Part shown: piece after piece, positions 41,826 to 50,490 of the stretch
Layout of the letters: each line of letters begins with the position of its first letter
How positions within the stretch are numbered: position 1 is the stretch's first letter
Source: an uncultured Christensenellaceae bacterium
Lineage (GTDB): Bacteria; Bacillota; Clostridia; Christensenellales; Borkfalkiaceae
NCBI GenBank assembly: GCA_910587625.1
Contig: CAJUMW010000013.1
Span: 255 to 59,347, forward strand
DNA: 59,093 bases
Reading direction: 5' to 3'
Position numbers and translations under genes: made by a program
The notes under the pieces: model-generated
Databases searched by the model: none
Told to the model about the DNA's origin: nothing
What the model saw: only the letters and a program-made list of their open reading frames with translations

Positions 41826-42383
41826 TTATTTTATTATCCTCTGTACGACGAGATTAACCGTTTTCTGACACCGTATAATAAACCAATCGTAGATAATGAA
41901 AAACGCCGTGCCGAGCGTAAAGATAAACACATAGATATAGTCGTTCAATACCGCGTAAAATTGCTCGGGCAGAAACTCTCCGCCCAATACGCCCTCGAAC
42001 ACCAGCAGGTACGCCACTACCAAGGTTGCGTCGAACCAAAGCGCCTTTATGACGAGCGCAATCCATCTGTTTATATTAAACTTAAGTTGCAGCGCGTTGA
42101 CAAGCGGATGAAGCCCGAAAAACATCGCAAACGGAACCAAGCTCCAAAACTGCGACGCCGCGCCAAGAGCGACCGCGAGAATGCAAGTGCCTATATGTGC
42201 GAGAAAATCCCCGACATAGTACCCCTTTGAAATGGGAACCATAAGCGCGAGAATGCCGAAAATATAGCCCGTTGCAACGAGATATCCGCTTAAAATGCCC
42301 AGCGCCAAAGCGCCCGAAGCCGACGCGCAGGCAATGCCCGAAAGCGCTATTTCAAAAGCTTTGCTGTATCTTTTTTTGCCCAT
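41826..42383 (-). CDS. Membrane protein, unknown
   Basis: A 185-residue protein with about five hydrophobic segments (ALSGIACASASGALALGILSG, FGILALMVPIS and others) and a basic C-terminal end. The early helix rich in small residues recalls small multi-pass substrate-binding membrane proteins (ECF S-component-like), but I cannot assign a family. It lies 7 nt after the J-like gene and 1 nt before the rRNA methyltransferase gene, probably in one transcript. Confidence 0.65.
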   Translation of the reverse strand: MGKKRYSKAFEIALSGIACASASGALALGILSGYLVATGYIFGILALMVPISKGYYVGDFLAHIGTCILAVALGAASQFWSLVPFAMFFGLHPLVNALQLKFNINRWIALVIKALWFDATLVVAYLLVFEGVLGGEFLPEQFYAVLNDYIYVFIFTLGTAFFIIYDWFIIRCQKTVNLVVQRIIK

Positions 42384-42390
42384 CTATCGC

Positions 42391-43041
42391 TTAACCGCAA
42401 TTAAAACAACTATTGCAGAGGCAGTTAAGCAACAGGTTGCAATAACAGCACTCGATACAGCTTGCACACATATCTCCGCCCATTTGACTTTCCGAAGGCA
42501 CGCTGTTCATATTCTGCCCCTGATATGCGCTATTGTTATAATTTTGTCCGCTTTGATACTGCCCGTTGGGGCTGTTTGAAGCGTCGAAATTAATTTTTTC
42601 GTTGAGCTTACGGTAAGTTTCCTTGTACTTTTCGTTGTCGGGCTCGAGCTGAATTGCTATTTCAAGCTGTTTTTTACTCTCGTTAATCCAATTTTTGCGG
42701 TAAAACACCACGCTTTGCAAATAGTGCCATCTTGCGCCGCGTTCGTTAAACGAGTCAAGAACGCGCTGGGCGTCCTGAATATTTCCCTCGTTCAAAAATG
42801 ACTCGACGCGCTCGTAGGCGTCTCCGCCTTCGCTCATAGTAGAATTTTCGCTCAATTCCCCCACAAGCTCGTTATAAGCCGTTTCGATACGGGTAAGCAT
42901 TCTTGCGGCATTGTTGCCGACTTCGCCGTCCATAAAGCGCTCTTCGAGATATTTGGCCCTCAAAGCCTCGTAAGCGTCCTTTATTTCCTGTAACGTCGCC
43001 CCCTCGTCAAGCCCGAGAATTTCAAGATTTTTTTTGTTCAT
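42391..43041 (-). CDS. J-domain-like protein with TPR region and Cys-rich tail
   Basis: A 216-residue protein. The N-terminus (about 1-60) folds like a J-domain by sequence (LEILGLDEGATLQEIKDAYEALRAKY), but the HPD tripeptide needed to stimulate Hsp70 is absent. The middle (about 70-150) has TPR-like helices (AYERVESFLNEGNIQDAQRV). After an Asn/Gln/Ser linker the tail has eight Cys in the last 28 residues. Such proteins occur next to DUF5685 genes in Clostridia, as here. The role is unknown, and the tail may bind metal. Confidence 0.75.
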   Translation of the reverse strand: MNKKNLEILGLDEGATLQEIKDAYEALRAKYLEERFMDGEVGNNAARMLTRIETAYNELVGELSENSTMSEGGDAYERVESFLNEGNIQDAQRVLDSFNERGARWHYLQSVVFYRKNWINESKKQLEIAIQLEPDNEKYKETYRKLNEKINFDASNSPNGQYQSGQNYNNSAYQGQNMNSVPSESQMGGDMCASCIECCYCNLLLNCLCNSCFNCG

Positions 43042-43052
43042 TAACTGCTCCT

Positions 43053-43907
43053 TTAAGCGTTGTTTTTACAATCGCCGTAAAAAATCTTCCGCGTTTTCAT
43101 CGGAATACCGCGCAAAATTATGTTATCGGTCAAGTCGTGATTGAAGTGAAATTTGATATTCGCAAGGCACTCGCGCATATCCGCAAACAGACTGTCGAAG
43201 ATAAACACAAGCTCTTCTCCGCCCTTTTTGACGGCCTCAACCCTGCTATTTACTTTATAAACATTGAAAAGTACGTTGAAACGCTTTTTTTTGACGTCCT
43301 TGTCATAATCGTCGAGCGCGTCGGCAAGATATACCCATTTGCCCAAATCATAGAAAAGACGTTTAGTGTACTCGGTAGAGAACTCTTTTAAAAGATATTC
43401 GGAAAGCTCCCTCATCATTACCGCCGTCGGCTCGCACACGGCGTCGATAATCTCGCAACCGCTGTTTTCAAGCTCGGCAAGCGCCAAGGTTTGCCGCCTG
43501 ACAATGCCGTCCAGCTCGGAATGAAGCTTTAACGCACGCCTATAACCCTTTTTATAGAGCTTTGCAAGCATTCCGTGCCCGTCCCCGTCCTTTTTGTCGT
43601 CGCACAGCTTATAATATGCGAGAACGACGTTTACGCAGCCTATAGCGACGGAAATATCGTCCACCTTAGCTATCTTTCTGCGGCGCAACCAATGCAGCAC
43701 ACAGCGTTTTTTTTCGATTACCACGTCCTCTCCGCGTATATTGTGGACGAGAGCGGAAGTAAACGCCATGTCGTAAGTCAAGCCGCATCTTGCGCGCTGT
43801 CCGCAACCTTTACCTATGCTCTTGCAAAGTCCGCAATACAGCGCCTTATATAAAGTTTCGTCCTTCTTGAAAAGATAGGGCGTATCGGGGTTTATATATC
43901 CAAACAT
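43053..43907 (-). CDS. DUF5685 family protein
   Basis: A 284-residue protein. It begins MFGYINPDTPYLFKKDETLYKALYCGLCKSIG, typical of DUF5685, with Cys clusters at CGLC (about 25-28), CGQRARC (about 35-41) and a later Cys (KKRCVLHW). The rest is helical. The family is widespread in Clostridia and of unknown function, usually beside a J-like gene with a Cys-rich tail, as here (12 nt downstream). AAGG lies before the ATG. Confidence 0.85.
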   Translation of the reverse strand: MFGYINPDTPYLFKKDETLYKALYCGLCKSIGKGCGQRARCGLTYDMAFTSALVHNIRGEDVVIEKKRCVLHWLRRRKIAKVDDISVAIGCVNVVLAYYKLCDDKKDGDGHGMLAKLYKKGYRRALKLHSELDGIVRRQTLALAELENSGCEIIDAVCEPTAVMMRELSEYLLKEFSTEYTKRLFYDLGKWVYLADALDDYDKDVKKKRFNVLFNVYKVNSRVEAVKKGGEELVFIFDSLFADMRECLANIKFHFNHDLTDNIILRGIPMKTRKIFYGDCKNNA

Positions 43908-43947
43908 TGTGATACCTTACTGCGGGATGCGCTTAAGCGTAGCGGCT

Positions 43948-44949
43948 TCAAAGCTGATAGAAACCTATTTTTTTATAGACCTTACCAAGCGTTCTGCTTG
44001 CCGCTTTGTTTGCAAGTAATGCTCCTCTTTTCAACACTTCGTCAAGATAGGTTTTATCGGAAAGCAGCCTTGCCTGTTCGCTCTGAATGGGCGCAAGCTT
44101 ATCGGCAACAAGTTCTCCCACAGCAAGCTTCAAGTCCCCGTAACCCTTACCCTCGAACTCACGCTCTGTTTCCGCCATACTCTTTTGTGAAAATACCGAG
44201 TAGACCGTAAGCAAATTTGATACCCCGGGTTTTGTTTCGGGGTCGTATTTTATTAAGCTGTCGCTGTCGGTTACCGCGCGCTTGAATTTGCGGATTACGA
44301 CGTCCCTATCGTCGGACAAGAATACCGCGCCGTTGGGATTTTCAGCGGATTTGGACATCTTCTTTTCGGGGTTTTGCAAATCGTTGATTTTGGCGCCCGT
44401 CTTCATATAAAGTGCTTCGGGAACCTTGAAGGTCGGGGAATAGATGTTGTTGAACCTCTGCGCTATATCCCTTGCTATTTCAACATGCTGCCGCTGGTCC
44501 AAGCCGACGGGCACACAGTCTGCCTGATAAAGTAAGATATCCGCCGCCATCAGCACGGGATAATCCATAAGACCCATATTTATATTTTCCGTATGTCTGG
44601 CGCTTTTATCCTTAAACTGCGTCATTCTCTCCATTTCACCGACGTATGTGAAGGTATTCAACACCCAGCAAAGCTCGGCGTGGGCGGAAACGTGAGATTG
44701 AAGGTATAAAACGCATTTTTCGGGGTCGATTCCGCAAGCTATATACAAAGCGAGCAGGGACAGCGTTCTCTGCCTCAATTCTGCAGGATTTTGCCTTACT
44801 GTTATTGCGTGCATATTTGCTATGGCAAAAAAACAGTCGTAATCGTCTTGCAACTTTTTCCAATTGGAAATTGCGCCTATATAGTTGCCGATAGTTAGAT
44901 TGTTTGTTGGCTGTACCGCAGAATACAGTACTTTTTTGACGTTTTCCAT
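43948..44949 (-). CDS. trpS: Tryptophan-tRNA ligase
   Basis: A 333-residue class I synthetase. The HIGH-like motif is TIGNYIGAI (about 19-27) and the KMSKS loop is KKMSKSAENPNG (about 198-209). Other conserved parts are MDYPVLMAADILLYQAD (about 128-144) and VPVGLDQRQHVEIARDIA. It belongs to the bacterial TrpRS II-type length class. AAGGTG precedes the ATG. No T-box leader is seen in the short gap to the divergent ktrB promoter. Confidence 0.96.
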   Translation of the reverse strand: MENVKKVLYSAVQPTNNLTIGNYIGAISNWKKLQDDYDCFFAIANMHAITVRQNPAELRQRTLSLLALYIACGIDPEKCVLYLQSHVSAHAELCWVLNTFTYVGEMERMTQFKDKSARHTENINMGLMDYPVLMAADILLYQADCVPVGLDQRQHVEIARDIAQRFNNIYSPTFKVPEALYMKTGAKINDLQNPEKKMSKSAENPNGAVFLSDDRDVVIRKFKRAVTDSDSLIKYDPETKPGVSNLLTVYSVFSQKSMAETEREFEGKGYGDLKLAVGELVADKLAPIQSEQARLLSDKTYLDEVLKRGALLANKAASRTLGKVYKKIGFYQL

Positions 44950-45089
44950 AATTTTAATGCACCTTAATCGAGTATTTTAAATTCAACCATTATAATATTA
45001 GCACATAGCGGCGCAAAATGCAAAGATTTTTAAATAAATTAAAAAGTATTCATAAATTTTACACATAAGTGTATATCGTAAACTTTTGA

Positions 45090-45118
45090 TTGACAAGCAT
45101 TTTGACGTGTGCTAAAAT
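45090..45118 (+). promoter_or_regulatory. ktrB-ktrA promoter
   Basis: TTGACA (45090-45095), 17 bp, TAAAAT (45113-45118). The leader to the ATG at 45133 is about 8 nt, without a Shine-Dalgarno sequence. Confidence 0.75.
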
Positions 45119-45132
45119 TGTCAAGACTAACA

Positions 45133-46497
45133 ATGAAAAAGAAATTCGGTTTGAAAATTTCCGCTTGGCAATATTTAGCCATCGGATACCTCGGCGTAAT
45201 GCTTATCGGCAGTATTTTATTGATTTTACCGTTTGCAACCGCCGAAGGCAATTCAACTTCATATATAAACGCGCTGTTTACCTCGTCGTCGGCAACGTTC
45301 GTAACGGGACTTGTTACCTACGATACCGGCACGCATTGGTCGCTGTTCGGGCAGCTTGTGATACTGTTATTGATTCAACTCGGCGGAATAGGATTTATGA
45401 CCTTGGTGTCGTCAATGCTAATGCTAATAAAGCACAATATCGGGTTGTATGAACGCAAAGTAATGCTTCTCGACGCAGGCGGCAGCAATAAATACACGGG
45501 TCTTTTTGTGCTTATTAAGCGTATTTTTCTCGGGACTATACTGTTCGAGTTTTTGGGCGCTTGTCTGCTTTGCATAAGATTTATTCCCGATTTCGGCGCC
45601 GCAACAGGAATTTATTACTCGATATGGCACTCTATTTCCGCCTTCTGCAACGCCGGTTTTGATTTAATGGGAGCCGTGGGCGGAAGCTCTTTAAGCAACT
45701 ATGCCACAGACCCTCTCGTCAGCCTTACGGTATGCGCGTTGATTATTATCGGCGGTCTTGGTTTTTGCGTATGGAGCGACGTTTTAGACTGCAAATGCAA
45801 AATAAAAAAATTTCAGTTAAACACCAAAGTAGTTCTTCTTATCTCTCTCATAATTTTAATTTCGTCCACAGGGCTGTTTCTTATTTTCGAGTGGAACAAC
45901 GAGAACTATGCAAATTACCACTTCGGGGAAAAGCTGCTTGTATCTTTTTTTAACGCGACGACTATGAGAACAGCGGGATTTTACACCACCGCGCCAGAAA
46001 CTCTGTCCGAAAGCGGATATATCCTTGCCGTCAGCCTTATGTTTATCGGCGGCAGCTCGGGTTCGACTGCCGGCGGAATAAAAGTAGGAACATTCTCGGT
46101 AATTTTAATGGGAATGCTCGCTGCATTCAGAGGGCGCAGAGATATCAATATCGGCAGTAAGAGAATCGAACATTCACTGCTCTCCCAGGCGCTTGCCATT
46201 TTTGCAGCCTGTCTTGTAATTATCGTCACGGCGGCGCTCCTTATATGCGCTTTCGAGCCGGATTTAACTTCGAAGGCGGCGCTGTTCGAGTGCACTTCCG
46301 CGCTTACCAACACGGGACTGAGTTTGAGCATAGACGGACAATCCTGCACAGCATCTTTGGGAATTGCCGCAAAAATAATTTTGATTTTTTTAATGTATGC
46401 CGGAAGAGTAGGCATTTTAACCCTTGCGCTTGCGCTTGGAGGAAAACAAAAAGTAGGCGAACTGCGTAAACCCGTGGACTCGCTTTTAATAGGATAA
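45133..46497 (+). CDS. ktrB: Potassium uptake protein KtrB (TrkH family)
   Basis: A 454-residue K+ channel subunit. The four pore loops are recognisable: SSSATFVTGL (about 57-66), CNAGFDLMG, TTMRTAGFYT and TSALTNTGLS (the last about 395-404). GGSSGSTAGGIKVGT precedes the last quarter. The start at 45133 is chosen because an in-frame GTG at 45109 lies upstream of the -10 box. It is co-transcribed with ktrA, 3 nt apart. Confidence 0.95.
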   Translation: MKKKFGLKISAWQYLAIGYLGVMLIGSILLILPFATAEGNSTSYINALFTSSSATFVTGLVTYDTGTHWSLFGQLVILLLIQLGGIGFMTLVSSMLMLIKHNIGLYERKVMLLDAGGSNKYTGLFVLIKRIFLGTILFEFLGACLLCIRFIPDFGAATGIYYSIWHSISAFCNAGFDLMGAVGGSSLSNYATDPLVSLTVCALIIIGGLGFCVWSDVLDCKCKIKKFQLNTKVVLLISLIILISSTGLFLIFEWNNENYANYHFGEKLLVSFFNATTMRTAGFYTTAPETLSESGYILAVSLMFIGGSSGSTAGGIKVGTFSVILMGMLAAFRGRRDINIGSKRIEHSLLSQALAIFAACLVIIVTAALLICAFEPDLTSKAALFECTSALTNTGLSLSIDGQSCTASLGIAAKIILIFLMYAGRVGILTLALALGGKQKVGELRKPVDSLLIG

Positions 46498-46500
46498 TTT

Positions 46501-47154
46501 ATGAAGAACGTTTTACTTATCGGAATGGGACAATTCGGGCAAATATTGGGAAATAAGCTCGTAAGTATGGGCGACGACGTTATGATAGTCGACAAGGACG
46601 AGAATATTATAAATACGCTCGCGCCCAAATACACCGGAGCGGTCATAGCCAACTGTATGAACGAGGACAACTTAAAGTCCCTCGACATACCGTCGTATGA
46701 CGCCTGCGTCGTCACTATTGCGGACGACTTTCAAAGTTCGCTTGAAATTACATCGCTGCTGCGCGACTTCAACGCAAAGTATATAATTTCAAAGGCAAAC
46801 ACCGAAATACAGAAAAAATTCTTATTACGCGCCGGCGCCGACGAAGTTATTTATCCCAACCGCGACACCGCTGAAAAACTTGCCGTAAAGCTCAACGCGC
46901 AAAACGTTTACGACTATATCGAACTCGACTCGACGTATTCAATTTTTGAAATTGCCGTTCCCGTAAAATGGATAGGCAAATCGATACGCGAAGTAAACGC
47001 CCGCGCAATTTACGATATTAACATACTGACAATAAAAAAAGCCAACAACATTATGCCAATGCCCACTCCCGACACCGTTTTCGAGGAGCACGATAAGATG
47101 GTCATATTCGGCAATACCGAAAAAATAATAGCCTTTACCAACAAGAAGAAGTAA
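46501..47154 (+). CDS. ktrA: Potassium uptake regulatory subunit KtrA
   Basis: A 217-residue RCK protein that gates KtrB. The TrkA-N Rossmann domain starts NVLLIGMGQFGQILGNKL (about 3-20) with an acidic ribose-binding residue in MIVDKD. The TrkA-C domain (about 135-217) includes EIAVPVKWIGKSIREVNARAIYDI. AGGATAATTT precedes the ATG. Confidence 0.94.
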   Translation: MKNVLLIGMGQFGQILGNKLVSMGDDVMIVDKDENIINTLAPKYTGAVIANCMNEDNLKSLDIPSYDACVVTIADDFQSSLEITSLLRDFNAKYIISKANTEIQKKFLLRAGADEVIYPNRDTAEKLAVKLNAQNVYDYIELDSTYSIFEIAVPVKWIGKSIREVNARAIYDINILTIKKANNIMPMPTPDTVFEEHDKMVIFGNTEKIIAFTNKKK

Positions 47155-47187
47155 TTTAAGCGTATTATGCTTTGACGACGGATTTTA

Positions 47188-47886
47188 ATGTTCGATTTAT
47201 TGTTAGATAAACTTTTTCCAAGAAACTTAACCTGCGATATTTGCGGCGTTGAAACTTTCGGGAACAACCTATGTAAAAGTTGTTTTAAAGATATGAGGTT
47301 TAACGACGGCGTTACCTGTCCCGTTTGCGGCAGAAAGACCGTGCGCCCCGAAATTTGCCTCGACTGCAAGTACGAGCCGCCCAAGTTTACCTTAGGCGTC
47401 TCCGCGCTGGTATATTGCGACAACTCCGCCGTGCTCGTCCATAAATTCAAGAACGGCAGCGGATATTTGAAGGAATATTTTGCAGACTTGATGACGGAAA
47501 AAATCGCGCAATTTCCAAATTGCGACGCATTGGTATTTACGCCCATGTCGAAGTCCGACGTGCGCAAGCGCGGATATAATCAGGCAAAACTGCTGGCATC
47601 GGCAATTTCAAAGAGAACGGGCATACCCATTTTGGAAAATGCGCTGGAAAAAGTCAAAAGTACCAAGCAGCAAAAAACGCTTACTCGCAAAGAGCGCGAG
47701 GACAACTTAAGGGGTTGCTTCAAAGTGCACAAAAACGAAGTTAACGGCAAGAAAATTATTTTGGTAGACGACGTTCTGACAACAGGCGCTACCGCAAACG
47801 AAATTTGCAGCGTACTTTTATCCTGCGGAGCAAGCGCGGTTTATTTGGTTACCGCCGCATCCGTAGAATACAAAGCCGAAAATTGA
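47188..47886 (+). CDS. comFC: ComFC-type phosphoribosyltransferase-like protein
   Basis: A 232-residue protein with two Cys pairs forming zinc-binding elements at the N-terminus (CDIC, then CPVCGRKT, CLDC, about 16-65). A type I phosphoribosyltransferase domain follows, with the PRPP loop ILVDDVLTTGATANEI (about 188-203) and KRGYNQAKLLA (about 131-141). In naturally competent bacteria ComFC aids DNA uptake; no other competence gene is nearby. No Shine-Dalgarno sequence is visible before the ATG, and it lies 33 nt after ktrA. Confidence 0.9.
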   Translation: MFDLLLDKLFPRNLTCDICGVETFGNNLCKSCFKDMRFNDGVTCPVCGRKTVRPEICLDCKYEPPKFTLGVSALVYCDNSAVLVHKFKNGSGYLKEYFADLMTEKIAQFPNCDALVFTPMSKSDVRKRGYNQAKLLASAISKRTGIPILENALEKVKSTKQQKTLTRKEREDNLRGCFKVHKNEVNGKKIILVDDVLTTGATANEICSVLLSCGASAVYLVTAASVEYKAEN

Positions 47887-47919
47887 GTTAAAAATTTGAC
47901 AAAACACGGCTAAAAACGC

Positions 47920-47948
47920 TTGTAATTTTTTCTCAATAAATATATAAT
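47920..47948 (+). promoter_or_regulatory. Promoter of tRNA-Gln
   Basis: TTGTAA (47920-47925), 17 bp, TATAAT (47943-47948). Confidence 0.6.
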
Positions 47949-47981
47949 AGTTGAGTAATCGGTTTTTTCGGTTACATATAT

Positions 47982-48056
47982 TGGGGCGTCGCCAAGCGGT
48001 AAGGCAACGGACTCTGACTCCGTCATTCGGGTGTTCGAATCACTTCGCCCCAGCCA
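47982..48056 (+). tRNA. tRNA-Gln (anticodon CUG), CCA encoded
   Basis: A 75-nt tRNA with acceptor TGGGGCG/CGCCCCA, discriminator G and encoded CCA. The anticodon loop CTCTGAC gives CUG. D and T arms are intact (GTGTTCGAATCAC). It is the last core gene before the integrative element, and its 3' end is the likely attachment site. Confidence 0.95.
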
Positions 48057-48059
48057 CAA

Positions 48060-48098
48060 AATACGGGCTTTTTAAGTTAAAAAAGCCCGTATTTTTAT
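48060..48098 (+). terminator. Terminator of tRNA-Gln
   Basis: Stem AATACGGGCTTTTT/AAAAAAGCCCGTATT, followed by TTTATA. Confidence 0.85.
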
Positions 48099-48200
48099 AT
48101 TTTAAAAATGAAAAACCGCGTAGAATGCGTTTTAAGCGGTTTTACCCCCTCTCTCGTGGTAGGTATCAACCCTTCCTTTTTTGAGCCTTAAAATCGTTAT

Positions 48201-48257
48201 GCCCCACAATTGCCCCACAGTTTGTAAAAATTTTGTTTTGCTTTTGCCCCACAGTTT
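48201..48257. repeat. Three GCCCCACA repeats (candidate integrase arm sites)
   Basis: GCCCCACA at 48201-48208, 48212-48219 and 48246-48253. The last two are part of a 13-bp repeat TGCCCCACAGTTT (48211-48223 and 48245-48257). The repeats are 11 and 34 bp apart, about one and three helical turns, in the non-coding space between tRNA-Gln and the integrase gene. Confidence 0.7.
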
Positions 48258-48306
48258 CAAAAAGTTATTCTTGAGTTCATTTATAAAAATATATCTTAAA
48301 ATAAAT

Positions 48307-48340
48307 AAAAGACTTTCGAGATATTTCCCGAAAGTCTTTT
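48307..48340 (-). terminator. Terminator of the integrase gene
   Basis: Stem AAAAGACTTTCG/CGAAAGTCTTTT (48307-48318 and 48329-48340), A/T-rich on both sides. Confidence 0.85.
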
Positions 48341-48345
48341 ATTTA

Positions 48346-49530
48346 TTATTCAAATGATAATTTTTTAGAAATAATTTCCGCCGAAGTGATATGCTGTTCT
48401 TCTTCAAAATGCGCATAAATCTTTTCCGTTGTTGCAAGTTGGCTATGCCCTAACCACTTTTGTATATCCTCCATTTTGATACCTTCGTGCCGCATAAGCG
48501 TTGCACAACTATGTCGCAAATCGTGAAATCGTATATGTCGAAAACTCTTCCTTTTTAAATGCTTAATAAACTCACAGGTAATATAGTTTGGATTGTAATA
48601 CTCGCCGTCCTCGTGAACGTAGATATAACCCACTCCCTTATAGCTGTTGCCAAAAAACTTTTTCTCCGCTTCCTGTTTATCTTTCATACGCAAAAGCATT
48701 TGCTCTATAACTGGCATTAGCGGCAACGTCCTAAGGCTTTTCTTTGTTTTGGTTCTTTCCTTTTCCACACAGGTATACTTTCCATCCACAAAGCAACCTA
48801 CTATAGTTCGACGTATCGTTATAGTCTTATAATCAAAATCCACAGCCGACCATTGCAAGCCCGATATTTCGCTTCGTCTTAATCCGTAATATACCGCCAT
48901 ATATACAGGGAATTCAATTTGCGTGCCCTGTACCGATAACAATAATTTTTGTAATTCTTTCTGATTATAATAATCTCCAATAAACGGATCTGCCTGCGGC
49001 AATTTTACTTTATCTGCGGGATTACATAAGATTTTATCCTCCACATAAGCATCTTGTAATGCCTTACGAATATTGGAATGATAATGCTTTACCGTTCCCG
49101 CACTTACCTTTTTTACCTGTGCCTTATAGAAGTCGTTTATATCCTGCGCTGTTATTGCTTGTAAAGTAATTCTTCTTTGATTAAAATACGGTACAATAGC
49201 TCTATTAATTTGTCTTTTATAATTACAGTAAGTCGACTCCTCTATTACACCGCGTTGTGCTTCACACCACTCCTGCATATAGTCCCCAAACAATACGTCA
49301 TTACGTTGTATAGGTTTTATAATTGCCCGTTCTTCCTGTTCAGGTAGCAACTGTTGCTCTTCTGGGCTGTAACGCTTTTGATAATCGGCAAGAAGCTGTT
49401 CTGCCTTTCTCTTATTCCCTCTCACTTTCAGCCCCGTGGATTTCCAAATCTGTTTTCTTTTTCCCTCTTCATAGTACGAGATAATTATGTAATAATAGTC
49501 GTGTTTTTCCCTTAAACAAGCTGATACCAT
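48346..49530 (-). CDS. int: Tyrosine recombinase (ICE integrase)
   Basis: A 394-residue Tn916/phage-type integrase. It has an N-terminal arm-binding region (about 1-60), a SAM-like core-binding domain (about 78-165) and a catalytic domain with Arg in YGLRRSEISGL (about 212), HDLRHSCATL (His and Arg about 334-337), LGHSQ (His about 361) and the nucleophile Tyr in TTEKIYAHF (about 371). AGGAGG precedes the ATG, 1 nt after the excisionase stop. It reads toward tRNA-Gln, which marks the attachment end. Confidence 0.95.
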   Translation of the reverse strand: MVSACLREKHDYYYIIISYYEEGKRKQIWKSTGLKVRGNKRKAEQLLADYQKRYSPEEQQLLPEQEERAIIKPIQRNDVLFGDYMQEWCEAQRGVIEESTYCNYKRQINRAIVPYFNQRRITLQAITAQDINDFYKAQVKKVSAGTVKHYHSNIRKALQDAYVEDKILCNPADKVKLPQADPFIGDYYNQKELQKLLLSVQGTQIEFPVYMAVYYGLRRSEISGLQWSAVDFDYKTITIRRTIVGCFVDGKYTCVEKERTKTKKSLRTLPLMPVIEQMLLRMKDKQEAEKKFFGNSYKGVGYIYVHEDGEYYNPNYITCEFIKHLKRKSFRHIRFHDLRHSCATLMRHEGIKMEDIQKWLGHSQLATTEKIYAHFEEEQHITSAEIISKKLSFE

Positions 49531-49531
49531 T

Positions 49532-49720
49532 TTAATCCTCCTGTAAATTTATTCCCAAATATTCAGCAAGCGACGTTCGAGATATGCGATATTCTCTGCC
49601 TACTTTTAAATGCTTTATATTGTGTTTCTCTATAAATCTATAAGCAGTAACTCTACTTATGCCCAAAAATTCGCATATATCTTTTATATCCATTGCATCC
49701 TGATATTCAGAAAGCTTCAT
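49532..49720 (-). CDS. xis: Excisionase-type helix-turn-helix protein
   Basis: A 62-residue protein with one MerR-like excisionase domain (MDIKDICEFLGISRVTAYRF, then HLKVGREYRISRTSLAEYLG). The size is close to Tn916 Xis. The start at 49720 is chosen because GGAGAAAAAAAG precedes it. The longer frame to 49792 has no such signal. It is translated just ahead of int, the usual arrangement. Confidence 0.88.
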   Translation of the reverse strand: MKLSEYQDAMDIKDICEFLGISRVTAYRFIEKHNIKHLKVGREYRISRTSLAEYLGINLQED

Positions 49721-49873
49721 TCTTTTTTTCTCCGTCAATGTTTTATTTTTCCCTCCTTTTACACAAAGAAAGGCGTACCCATTAATCGGCACACCTTTTT
49801 CAATGTGCAGATTAATTGCATATTGAGTTTTAACATATAAGCACGACCTTAAAGGCCGTGCTTATATACTTTG
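49721..49873. other. Leader region upstream of xis with two stem-loops
   Basis: A stem AAAGG-GCC/GGT-CCTTT (about 49765-49795) lies upstream of xis. A second, longer stem, ATATAAGCACG/CGTGCTTATAT (49835-49866), follows the gene at 49874. Both could stop or regulate transcription into xis-int. Neither has a long T run on the minus strand. Confidence 0.5.
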
Positions 49874-50104
49874 CTATTCGGTTTTTTTCGGGCCGTACTG
49901 ATTTTGCAAGGCTTGATACCCTGCGAAAATCAGCTCCACCTTTGTAATTCCGTACTTGTTTAGGAACGCGTTTATTTCTTCGCCATATTCGCGGTCAATA
50001 CTCGTTCCAAACATAATGGACTTTTTTTTGCGTTCGTCCTTATGCCTTTCTTCATAAGTACGCTTTATTATACGCCTCGGCGTATCTTCTTTCTTTCTCG
50101 GCAT
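49874..50104 (-). CDS. Small basic element protein, unknown
   Basis: A 76-residue protein with a very basic first half (about 1-30, RRIIKRTYEERHKDERKKK) and a second half with a predicted helix-turn-helix-like or ribbon-helix segment (IDREYGEEINAFLNKYGITKVELIFAGYQAL). It lies between the TnpV-like gene and xis, and probably binds DNA in control or transfer of the element. I do not recognise a named family. Confidence 0.6.
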   Translation of the reverse strand: MPRKKEDTPRRIIKRTYEERHKDERKKKSIMFGTSIDREYGEEINAFLNKYGITKVELIFAGYQALQNQYGPKKTE

Positions 50105-50115
50105 TGGTTAGCTCC

Positions 50116-50475
50116 TTATACAACGTACACGATTTCGTTTAAGATTTCTTCTTCTATAAGTTTTTGTATTTCCGTCATTCTGCGGTAATCTTCGATAAAG
50201 TTGCCCGTGCGCTTATATCGCTCGTCCTGTTCAAGCCTTGCCCGCATTGTTTCCTGTAACTCCGCCGCTTGCTTATCTACGCCGTGAAGGTAAGTAGGCA
50301 AATCGGCAATCGTCCAATCAATACCCTTATCTTCAAGATATTTCTTTTTCAGAGTGCCGTACTTTCCATAAACGTGCTTTTCGGGCTTTACCGCTTCGTG
50401 ATAGATTTTTATTTCCTCTACCGTAAGCCCTTCGCCGCGCTCCGCTTTCATAATTACTTGTTCTTTCTTCGTCAT
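50116..50475 (-). CDS. TnpV-like small element protein
   Basis: A 119-residue protein resembling the TnpV family found on Clostridia transposons and ICEs. It has YGKYGTLKKKYLEDKG, then LPTYLHGVDKQAAELQETM and a C-terminal LIEEEILNEIVYVV. TnpV proteins are not transposases and their function is unknown. The start at 50475 follows GGAGG. The 19-codon longer frame crosses the operator palindrome. Confidence 0.7.
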   Translation of the reverse strand: MTKKEQVIMKAERGEGLTVEEIKIYHEAVKPEKHVYGKYGTLKKKYLEDKGIDWTIADLPTYLHGVDKQAAELQETMRARLEQDERYKRTGNFIEDYRRMTEIQKLIEEEILNEIVYVV

Positions 50476-50490
50476 ATCAATTACCTCCGT

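Noticed and set aside
44950..45089. Possible T-box leader of trpS
   Set aside because: The divergent spacing is too short, and no T-box sequence or terminator/antiterminator pair is seen.
45109..45132. Upstream GTG start for ktrB
   Set aside because: It lies upstream of the -10 box, so it would not be in the mRNA.
48201..48257. CRISPR-like repeats
   Set aside because: Only three 8-bp units with unequal spacing and no spacers. Better explained as integrase-binding repeats.
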